NCBI GenBank assembly: GCA_949291555.1
Contig: CASEWE010000006.1
Span: 1-64,000 of the forward strand
Direction: 5' to 3'
Source of the DNA: an uncultured Bacteroidales bacterium
GTDB taxonomy: Bacteria; Bacteroidota; Bacteroidia; Bacteroidales; P3
DNA length: 64,000 nucleotides
Shown: positions 31,614 through 40,600 of the stretch, in pieces
Layout: each line of letters starts with the position of its first letter
How positions within the stretch are numbered: the stretch's first letter is position 1
Position numbers and translations under genes: made by a program
The notes under the pieces: generated by a model
The model's input: the letters and a program-made list of their open reading frames with translations, nothing else
What the model was told of the DNA's origin: nothing
The model's database searches: none

Positions 31614-34600
31614 TCAAAGCTTCACCAATTTGCCGCGTCTCGCTTTCCCGTCGGAAAGCCCTAACTCGTAAATGAAACATCCTTTCAAATGCGAAGGCAG
31701 GTTCAATTTCGCCTCCTGCACCCCTTGGTCGGAAACCTGCACGTAATACATGTGACGGCCGCTGACCGAGAAAATCCGCACATACCGCAGCACTGGTTCT
31801 TCCATCTCGATGAACAGCACCCCGTCCGGAGCTATGGGGTTGGGATATACCCGGAACTGCTTTTCTTCCTCCCCGCCCGGTCCCGGCTCCGGTCCGGGTC
31901 CCGGGCCGATCGAATCGCTCCCGTCGCCGCCACCGCTTCCCTCACCGTCTCCGTCTCCGTCTCCATCGCCATCGCCGTTCCCGCCGCCGTTCCCGGAAAG
32001 GTTCGCGGTAAACATTTCCGCCCGCGTCAAGACCGGATAGAAGACTTCTTCCAGGCTTACTTGCTCGAACGCGGCATTGAGCCAGTTATCGAATTCGTAG
32101 CCCGCATAGGGAGTAATGCCCACCCGGATCGTATCGCCCCAGTAATAAGTACCCGAACCGTAAACCAAGCCGCCTTCTTCCGGATAAGCGGAGGCACGCA
32201 CTTTCACCTGCTTGGGTTCGAACATGGCCACGTAACAAGCGTTCCCTTCCACCTCCGCTTCCAGAAGCGCATCGTTCCCCACCCAGCGCCCGTCCTTGGT
32301 CCAGCCAAGGAAGACATGGTTGGCATCGGCTGCGGCCTGGAAAGAAACCCGGCTGCCGAAATCGAACACGCCTCCTGCCGTCGCCGTTCCGCAACCCACC
32401 GGCGAAACCCGGGTCGACACCTCGAATTTCTCCGGCGTGAAAACGGCCTCGAAAGCCAGATCCCGGGTCGCGTCCACGCACAAATAAGGCACGCGGGCCT
32501 GCAAAGAGGAGAGTTCCATGCCTTGCGCCCTCCATGCCTCGAAACGGTAGCCCGAATCGGCTTGGGCAAAGAGTTCCACCGTGTTCCCGTAACCGTATTC
32601 CCCGCCGCCCGAGACCGCGCCGCCCGTATTGGCAGCCGCCTGCACGTTCACCCGGCTGCTTGCGAACAAAGCCTTGTACGTATTTTCTTCTTCGGCGCTA
32701 AAGACATAGGGGTTCTCTTCCGAAACCTGCCGGCCCTGCATGTCCTGCCAGCCTGCGAAATCAAAACCCGGATAAGGCACCGCTTCCAGCTCCACTTGCG
32801 CGGAACGCTCGAACAATCCGCCCCCGCCCGCCGTTCCGCCTGCCCCGGCGCGCACATCCACCCGCACGGAATCCACCTCGAAAACGGCCACCAGCAAGGT
32901 GTCCTTGTCCAGAGCGATCGGCAAGCGGGCCGAGTCGGATATCCAGCCCTCCGAGGAACGCCAGCCCACGAACCGGTAACGCTGGCCCGGAACGGCTTCC
33001 GCCTCCGCCATTTCCCCATAGGCAAAAGCCCCTTGCCCGGAAACCGTTCCGAAAGAAACCGGTTCGACTTCCAACGACAACTGGTAGGTCATCGGCTCGA
33101 ATACCGCCTCGATATGGCTATCGGAATCCACCTCCGTTTCCAGAAGCGGCTCTTCGCCCAACGTGATGCCGTCTTCCACCCAGGCCGAGAACGCGTAATG
33201 CGGGGCGGGAACGGCCTCAAGCAAGAGTTTCTCCCCGTAAACGGCCTCGGCATAGGTTCCCGTCCTCAGCGTATCGCCCGCAAGCAGCTTCCCGAAACGG
33301 GCTTCGCCGCCGGCTTGGGGCCGCACCGACAGGTTCGCCTGGTAAAGCGCCGGCTTGAACAACGCGCTCAAGGCCGAATCGCCCGTCATCCGGAGTTCCA
33401 GGCGCGAAGAACGCGATACTTCCACGGCCGTATCGGAAGCCGAGACCCATTTTTCGAAAACATAGCCCGGCATCGGCTTGGCCTCCACCACCACCTTGCT
33501 CCCGAACGGGATCCGGTTCTGATACGCATCCACATAGCCTTGCAACGGATCGAGCGCCCGGGCCTCGAGCCGGACATCGCCGGGTTCGAAACGGGCGTAC
33601 AGCAAGGTGTCGCTGAAAAGTCCTATTACCAGACTTTCTTCTTCGGAAACCTTGTTCCCCGCTGCATCCACCCATGCGGAAAAGACATGATGCCCCTCGC
33701 CCACGGCCTGGAAAACCAGCCTGCTCCCATAAGCCGTATCGCCCTTCAGCACCCCTTTCACCTCGCCTTGGCCGCTTCCTTCGGCATCGACCTCCCAATG
33801 GCATCGAACGGGAACGAAACAAGCTGTGATCTTCTCTTCTTTCGTCACTTTCAACCGAAGCAGCGGCTCCTTCATCGTATCGGGCTCGCCACCGTTGTCC
33901 ACGATCCAGGCCGAGAAAGCGAAACCTTCGGCCGGAAGCGCTTCCAACAAGGCGTAGCTTCCGTAAGCATAGGTCGAAGCCGAAAGCACTTCGCCGGCAT
34001 TCTCCGGCTCGGCCACGGCTTGCAAACCGAAACGGGCCGGCACGAACAGGGCCGACAGGGATAGGTCGGCATCGGCCTCGAACACATAATCGGAACGGGT
34101 TTCCAAACATTCTTCCCATGCCGTGTCGGACAAAGCGTACCAGCCCCCGAACACGTACCCGTACCCGGCTTCCGCATGCAAGCGTACTTCCGAGCCGTAT
34201 TCATAAAGCCCTCCTCCCGAAACCGAGCCCATGGCGGGAGCACCCGCCACCGTGGCTTCGATGGCTACCGTGTCTCGCACGAACCGGGCGCAAACCAGCG
34301 TGTCGTCTATTACCGGGACAAAGCAGGAATGCCCCGTCCCCGCCCTTTGGCCGGTACGGCAGTCTTCCCAGCCCTGGAATGCATACCCGCGCCGGGCTAC
34401 CGCCCGCAATTCCACCCAGTCGCCCGTCCGGTAGTTGCCTTGGTTTTCCACTTTTCCCCAAGAAGCATCGGGATAGACCGCAGCCGCCACTTCCTTGGCA
34501 TCATAGAGGAAAGCGGCAGTCAAGACCGCGTCTCCCGCCACCTTGAAAACCACTTGTTCCTGACGGGAATACACCGAATCATACGCGCCGGCAGCCCCCT

Positions 34601-37457
34601 GTCCCTGCACGCGCCAATGCGAAAACCGGTAACCCGCCTTTTCGGCCTTGGCGCAAAGAAGCAATTCCTGCCCGTAAAGGGCTTCTGTCTGTATCCGGGA
34701 TTGGAGCGGCAGGCTGTCGATGCCCACTTTCCCTTCATCTCCCGCATTTTCGGTCATCACGGTCAGCGCGCAAAGGTTCGGTTCGAACAAAGCCCTGAAG
34801 ACGGTGTCCCGGCTGACGAGATGCTGCAAGTTCCGGTCGTAATGCAATTTGCGCCCCGAAGCGTCCACCCAGCTGTCGAAATGGTAGCCATAGGCTTCTT
34901 CAGCCTGCAAACGGGCATAATCGCCGGCTTGGTAATAACCCGCACCGGAAACGCGTCCTCCTTCTTCCGGCACGCAAACCGCTTGCACCCACTTCGGCTT
35001 AGGCCCGAAAACCGCTACCAGCGCTTTCGCGGAAAGGATCGGGAACAGATACGGATTGTCGGAAGAAAGGCTGTCGAGCGTCAACCCCCTGCGTTCGGCC
35101 CAGTAACGGAACTCGTATTCCGCTCCCGGCAAGGCTTCTATCGCGGCCGTATCACCGTGGGGATAAAGGCCTGCACCTGCCACGCTCCCGCCGCCGGCAG
35201 GCTCGGCATCCAAGGCCAGCGCATATTGCCGCAAAGCGAAAACCGCTTCCATACGGACATCTTGCCGGATAGCGAACGAATAAGGATTCTCGTGCGAAAC
35301 CGTGTCGATGCTCCCATCCTGCAAGCGGACCCAAGCCACGAAATCGTAGCCTTCGGCCGGGAATGCCTCGACCGTTGCCGTCTGCCGGTAGGAATATTCG
35401 CCCGCCCCGGAAAGCGTGCCTGCCCCGGAAAGATTGGCAGACAGGTCGAGCCGGCAACGGACGGCTTCGAAATAAGCCGTGAAAGAAAGGTCTTGCGTAA
35501 GCCGTCCCTGCTCCATGTACGCATAGGGATTGTCGGCGACCCGCTCCCCGCTCCCGTCCGCTTCCCAATACAGGAAACGGTAGCCCTCGTTGGGCGTGGC
35601 ATGAAGCACGATATCGGTATTGTCCCGCGCCGCGCTGAACCGGCCCGCCCCGCTCAAGACTCCGGCCCCCGCCGGGGATGCCTGCAAGGCCACCGTATGG
35701 AATTCCTCGGAAAATACCGCCGTGAGGTTCCGCGGCGCATCGGCGGCAAAGACTATGACCGGCTCCCTGCCCACCGTATCGGCTCCCTCGACCCAAGCCA
35801 CGAAATTGCAGAAAGGCATCGGGACGGCCGTAAGGGTAACCTCGCTTCCCATTTCATAAAGGCCGGCGCCCCGGACCGAGCCTAATCCCGAAGGAGCGGC
35901 ATGGGCCGCAATCTGGATCTTTCCCGGTTCGAAAACCGCCGTAATGGAACGCGAAGAGGTCATGTTGAACGAATAGACCGGATTGGAAGAAAGCAAAACC
36001 CCCGCTTGATAAAAACCCGCAAGCTCGTACCCCGCGCCCGGGGTGGCCGTGAGCGTGACGCGGTCGTTATGCTGGTAACGGTAATGGCCCGCCGGAGGAT
36101 CCAATTCCCCCACGCCTTCTACCGCCAATTCCAAATCGTAAGTATTCACTTCGAAAACCGCCGTCAGATCGCGGTCGCGATCCACTTCGAAAGAATAAGT
36201 CTCGCCCGCGCCGGGCACTTCCTGCCCGTTTTCTTCCCAGCGCACGAAATGGTAGCCGATATTGGCCTCGGCTTTCACCGTAGCCATGCTGCCTTCCCGA
36301 TAGGCCCCCGCGCCGCTCACCGTCCCGAAATCGCCGTTCTTGGCCAGATTTACCGTAAAGCCGCGCATGAGAACGATATCTTGCCCGTTGTCGGGCGTGA
36401 GCAAAGGATAATTGGTAGACCGCAAGCGGAGCCGGTAATGGTCTCCCAAAGGAATATCCGCCGGGAAGGTCACCGTCAGGCTCCCGCTTACATCCGAAAC
36501 CGCCTTTCCTACCTGCCGGGGAGAGGCGAACGACCCGGACGCGTCCGACAATTCGGCAATCACCTCGTTCGGGTTGGCCGGATGGGTATTCGGGCTCATG
36601 GTCCCTGTTATGGCATAAGACAATTCGAACTCCTGCGCCCCGTCCCGCATGTTGAAACTCAGCATGGGCAGGCTTCCCATGGAAAGGGTCGGATTGTAGA
36701 TGAAAAGGATATCGTCGACCCACATCGTCGCCCCGCCGCCTCCAGGGACTTTGTTGGTGGTTATCGAAACCAGCACGTAACGAGGATTGCTGCTCCCGCA
36801 TCCCGAACGGCTGAACGGCATGCTGTAACGGATCCAGCCCCCGTTTCCTTTGGCAGGGTTGATCGTCGATATGGCCACCGCGCGGTTCATGTCGGTGCCG
36901 GGATCTTTCATGTCGCAATCATCGTGGATGATCGCTTTGATCTGCCCCTGGTCGGAGGCGCTGTTCGGCGAATATTTCACCCATACCACCATCGAGTCGG
37001 GAACTGCCGTGAACGGGAAGTTGAAACCGGCTGAAGCCCGGTCGGTGAAGTTATGGTTCGAAGCATCGGTTGCCGTGGTGCTCCCCATGTTGATGCGGCC
37101 GGTCGTTACATTCCCGTTGGCATTGATACCCAATATCGAAGTGGAATAGACTTTCAGGCAATAGGTACCGGCCGAACTCGGCCGGCCGCCGGCTTCCCTG
37201 TCCAGACGCTGATCCTTTCCCATGTCCACCAGCCCGCCGCTGGTACGGGCCGTCATGAACGAATTCCAGCCCACCGGCTCCACATTCTTGCTGCCCAGAT
37301 TGTCGTATTGCTCGAAGCCCCGGTTAAGCAGCTGCTGCGTGCCGTTCACTTCCTGCCCTTGCGCGCCGGTGAACGCGGCAAACGAAAAGGAAAACGCTAT
37401 CAGCGCCGCTTTGAAGCCACTTTTTATATAACGCATACAGGTGTTCATAATCGCCAT
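31614..37457 (-). CDS. Giant secreted InlB-type B-repeat protein with PCMD-like N-terminus and T9SS sorting domain
   Basis: A 1947-residue protein with a signal peptide (MRYIKSGFKAALIAFSFSFAAFTGAQGQ; starts at 37457, 37448 and 37436 are possible). Residues about 35-345 resemble the putative carbohydrate metabolism domain (PCMD) found before such repeats: LLNRGFEQYDN...PVGWNSF, VDDILFIYNP, ITGTMSPN. About 18-19 repeats of roughly 75 residues follow (GxVSGxGxYxYGxxVxLxAxPxxGYxFxxW...LxAVFEP), of the InlB B-repeat type. A GDGDGDG/PGPGP linker then leads to a type A T9SS domain from residue 1868 (FRVYPNPIAPDG...KLVKL). It is most likely a surface adhesin or glycan-binding rod. The next gene encodes a paralogue. 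Confidence 0.85.
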   Translation of the reverse strand: MAIMNTCMRYIKSGFKAALIAFSFSFAAFTGAQGQEVNGTQQLLNRGFEQYDNLGSKNVEPVGWNSFMTARTSGGLVDMGKDQRLDREAGGRPSSAGTYCLKVYSTSILGINANGNVTTGRINMGSTTATDASNHNFTDRASAGFNFPFTAVPDSMVVWVKYSPNSASDQGQIKAIIHDDCDMKDPGTDMNRAVAISTINPAKGNGGWIRYSMPFSRSGCGSSNPRYVLVSITTNKVPGGGGATMWVDDILFIYNPTLSMGSLPMLSFNMRDGAQEFELSYAITGTMSPNTHPANPNEVIAELSDASGSFASPRQVGKAVSDVSGSLTVTFPADIPLGDHYRLRLRSTNYPLLTPDNGQDIVLMRGFTVNLAKNGDFGTVSGAGAYREGSMATVKAEANIGYHFVRWEENGQEVPGAGETYSFEVDRDRDLTAVFEVNTYDLELAVEGVGELDPPAGHYRYQHNDRVTLTATPGAGYELAGFYQAGVLLSSNPVYSFNMTSSRSITAVFEPGKIQIAAHAAPSGLGSVRGAGLYEMGSEVTLTAVPMPFCNFVAWVEGADTVGREPVIVFAADAPRNLTAVFSEEFHTVALQASPAGAGVLSGAGRFSAARDNTDIVLHATPNEGYRFLYWEADGSGERVADNPYAYMEQGRLTQDLSFTAYFEAVRCRLDLSANLSGAGTLSGAGEYSYRQTATVEAFPAEGYDFVAWVRLQDGSIDTVSHENPYSFAIRQDVRMEAVFALRQYALALDAEPAGGGSVAGAGLYPHGDTAAIEALPGAEYEFRYWAERRGLTLDSLSSDNPYLFPILSAKALVAVFGPKPKWVQAVCVPEEGGRVSGAGYYQAGDYARLQAEEAYGYHFDSWVDASGRKLHYDRNLQHLVSRDTVFRALFEPNLCALTVMTENAGDEGKVGIDSLPLQSRIQTEALYGQELLLCAKAEKAGYRFSHWRVQGQGAAGAYDSVYSRQEQVVFKVAGDAVLTAAFLYDAKEVAAAVYPDASWGKVENQGNYRTGDWVELRAVARRGYAFQGWEDCRTGQRAGTGHSCFVPVIDDTLVCARFVRDTVAIEATVAGAPAMGSVSGGGLYEYGSEVRLHAEAGYGYVFGGWYALSDTAWEECLETRSDYVFEADADLSLSALFVPARFGLQAVAEPENAGEVLSASTYAYGSYALLEALPAEGFAFSAWIVDNGGEPDTMKEPLLRLKVTKEEKITACFVPVRCHWEVDAEGSGQGEVKGVLKGDTAYGSRLVFQAVGEGHHVFSAWVDAAGNKVSEEESLVIGLFSDTLLYARFEPGDVRLEARALDPLQGYVDAYQNRIPFGSKVVVEAKPMPGYVFEKWVSASDTAVEVSRSSRLELRMTGDSALSALFKPALYQANLSVRPQAGGEARFGKLLAGDTLRTGTYAEAVYGEKLLLEAVPAPHYAFSAWVEDGITLGEEPLLETEVDSDSHIEAVFEPMTYQLSLEVEPVSFGTVSGQGAFAYGEMAEAEAVPGQRYRFVGWRSSEGWISDSARLPIALDKDTLLVAVFEVDSVRVDVRAGAGGTAGGGGLFERSAQVELEAVPYPGFDFAGWQDMQGRQVSEENPYVFSAEEENTYKALFASSRVNVQAAANTGGAVSGGGEYGYGNTVELFAQADSGYRFEAWRAQGMELSSLQARVPYLCVDATRDLAFEAVFTPEKFEVSTRVSPVGCGTATAGGVFDFGSRVSFQAAADANHVFLGWTKDGRWVGNDALLEAEVEGNACYVAMFEPKQVKVRASAYPEEGGLVYGSGTYYWGDTIRVGITPYAGYEFDNWLNAAFEQVSLEEVFYPVLTRAEMFTANLSGNGGGNGDGDGDGDGDGEGSGGGDGSDSIGPGPGPEPGPGGEEEKQFRVYPNPIAPDGVLFIEMEEPVLRYVRIFSVSGRHMYYVQVSDQGVQEAKLNLPSHLKGCFIYELGLSDGKARRGKLVKL

Positions 37458-37668
37458 CTGTTAGGTTCAAGTCCTTTTTCCCCGCTTCCTCTGTTCTCCA
37501 CGCCTTTACCCGTGGTTCCACCTCTTCCCTTAAACGCATTCCACCTTCCCGTTTCGTCCCCCGGTCCGCCCTTCTTCCCCATGCTATCCGCTTTTCCTGC
37601 GCGATCGGTCCCCCTCCCCTGCATCCGCGCGTTTCCGCCCGCGCAGGAAAGACGATCCGCCGGATGGG

Positions 37669-40600
37669 CTATTCCTTGGAGACCTTGGCTTCCACCACCA
37701 TGCCCGAACGAAGGGTTATCGCCGCTTCCTGCTCTTCGGAAAGCAACTCGGCTCCTGCGGCCGACATCTGGTACCAGCCCTCGAACACATAGCCCGCTTT
37801 CAGGGTAATGGACAACTGCGCTTCCTGCCCGTAACGGTACGAACCGGCCCCTTGCATGGATACCACTCCTTGCGGATCGGAGGCCTGCAGCCGCACCTGG
37901 CAAGACAGTTGATGGAAATGCGCCAGAAGTTTCCCCGCCCTCGCCGCCGCGACTTCATAGCGCGAACGGGAGGAAACAACCGTATCGCCCTCTGTCCAGT
38001 ACAAGAACCGGTAGCCCGGAGCCGGCAAAGCCTCGATACGGGCCGTGCCGGAAACCGGCAAACGTCCCGGAGACAAGACCGTTCCGCCGTCCTGCGTGTT
38101 CAGCCCCGGATCGGCAAGCACTTCGTCCGGCACGAAAACCGCCTCCAAGACCAAATCCCCGTGCACCGGAAGCATCAAGCTGTCGCCTTCGCAATAGAAC
38201 CGTTCTTCCAACATCCAGGCATGCAGGATCCAGCCCTCCCCGGCATGGGCCGTCAGCAGCAGGCTGTCGCCTTGGCGGCACGTCCCGGCCCCCTCCACTT
38301 TCCCTTCCCCGGAAACGATCGCCTCCACCTTGCATGACTTCGGCGCGAAAACAGCCGTCAAGCTTTGCTCCTTCGACACGCGCAAGCCGAAACCGCGTTC
38401 CTCGGAAAGCACGTTTTCCGCCTCATCCCTCCAAGCCTGGAATTCATAACCCACAGGAGCTTTCCCGGCCATGAGCCAAGCCGTATCCCCGTAGGCATAA
38501 CGGCCTTCGCCGTAAAGCGCAATCTCCTCCGGCCCTTCCAGTCTCAGCTGCAAAGCGAACGTATCAGGTTCGAAAGCGGCTTGCAAGCTTCTGCCGCGCA
38601 GCAATTCCACCTCCATCCGGGCCGAATCCGAAACCGGGAAGCCGTTTTCCTCCCAGCAAACGAAATGATACCCTTCCTTGGCCCGGGCCTGTACCGCGAC
38701 CCGGCTCCCGTAAGGGTAAAAGCCCGAACCTTCCGCCACGCCACGCCCGGCATCCGCCTGGACATCGAGCAAGACCTGTTTCAACGCGAAACAAGCAAAC
38801 AACGTATCTTCCCCGTCCGCCTCGCAGGCCCACACGGCTTGCCGGCTCAAGGTATCCCGCCCGTCGGGACGGGAAGACCAATGCGAAAAAACGATTCCTT
38901 CTTCCATGCTCCAAGCCGAAAGCAGGGCCGTATCTCCTTCCGCATACAAGCCCGAGCCGGACACCGCCCCGCTCCCGGGCCGGGATGAAAAGACCTGCAA
39001 GGCTTCCTTGCGCTTGCCGAATACCGCAACAAGGCCCATGGAAGAATCGGGCCGGAAAGCATAACGCGGATCCAGGCAGACTTCCTCGCCCGTGGATTCA
39101 TCGCGATAGGCCTCGAACACATAACCCTCGATGGCTTCCGCCTGCAAGAGAACCGACTGCCCGTGCAAGTACTCCCCGCCGCCTGAAACCGTCCCGGCGC
39201 CTTGCGGCTGGATGGAGACCTCCACGCGGTAGCGGGCCGTATCGAACACGGCCGTAAGGGTTTCCCCTTCTTCCGGAGTCCATTCCATTTGCGCGTTCCT
39301 GCTCTCCACGGTCAAGTCTCCCTCCGCTTTTTCCACTTTCCAGAAGGCAAACCGGAACCCTTCTCCCGCGCAAGCCTCCACCGGCAAAGCCGAGCGGTAA
39401 GGAAGGATTACCTGCGAAGGCAGACGTACCCCTCCTTCCAGGATGAATCCCGCCCCGGCGGGAGATACCGCCAGGTTGGCCGCAATACCGGCTTCCTTGA
39501 AACGGGCCTCCACCTGCAGCGGGCCTTCCACTTCGACTTCCCATACCGGGTTCATCCCCACGATCAGGCCTTCCGGATCGTACCAGCCGTCAAAAAGGTA
39601 ATGCTCGTTGGCAAAAGCTTTCAACTCGCACACTTGCCCGTAGCGGTAAGTCCCGGCGCCTTCCACCCGTCCGGCCTCCGCATCCGCCTTTGCCGACACC
39701 TCGAAAGGAAGCGGTTCGAAAACCGCCACTACCAGCGTGTCGCTGCAACTTGCAAACGTCCATTCCGGCAAGGAGGCAAGGACATTCCCCTGCCTGTCGG
39801 CCCAATGGGAGAAGCCGAAGCCGTAGGCGGCCTGCGCCTCGATCCTTACCGGCTGGCCCCAACGGCATTCGCCCGCACGGGCTGTTCCCGCCCCGGCAGG
39901 GCTTACCTGCAACGTCAACGACAACAAGGCCGGACGCAGCAACGCTGTCACTTCTCCGCCCTCGTCCACGCGGTACAGGAAAGGATTGGAACGGCCCACG
40001 GTATCGCCTTCCGTATCGATCCACGCGGCAACTTCCTGCCCTTCGGCCGGGAAAGCGCGGAGCATGGCATGGTAAGCATGCTTGTACGTTCCCGCGCCTT
40101 CCAAGGCTTCGGCCGCCGAAGGAGGAAAAGCAGCTACGCTCACCTCGTGAGACAGTTCGGAAAAACGCGCGGTAAAAAACACATCGCCCGTATCGATGGA
40201 GAAAAGGAAATCAGGCGCCGTCTGGAAAATTTCCCCGTCGAGGAACCAGCCTTCAAAAACGTAACCCGAAGCCGCTACAGCCGAAACCGCCACTTCTTCC
40301 CCTTCCCGGTAACGGCCCGCCCCCTGCAGAACGCCCGCTCCGGCAGGCAAGCATCCCAATTCGAGATTGTAACGCTTTTCCACGAAAACGGCCCGCAAGA
40401 CCGTGTCGCGCATAGCCCGGAAACTTTCTTCCAGCCGCATGCTCGAAAGGTTTCCATTCGAATCGTGCCAACCGGAAAACTCGTAACCCGAATCGGGCGC
40501 GGCCTGCAAGAAAACTTCTTCAAGGTAAGGGTATCGGGCCTGCGTCAAACCTGCGCCGGCATCGCCCAAGCCCGCTTTCCCGCCCGCCGACGCCTCCACC

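Noticed and set aside
31689-35885. Long plus-strand frames opposite the giant repeat protein
   Set aside because: They lack any domain and mirror the repeat coding on the minus strand.
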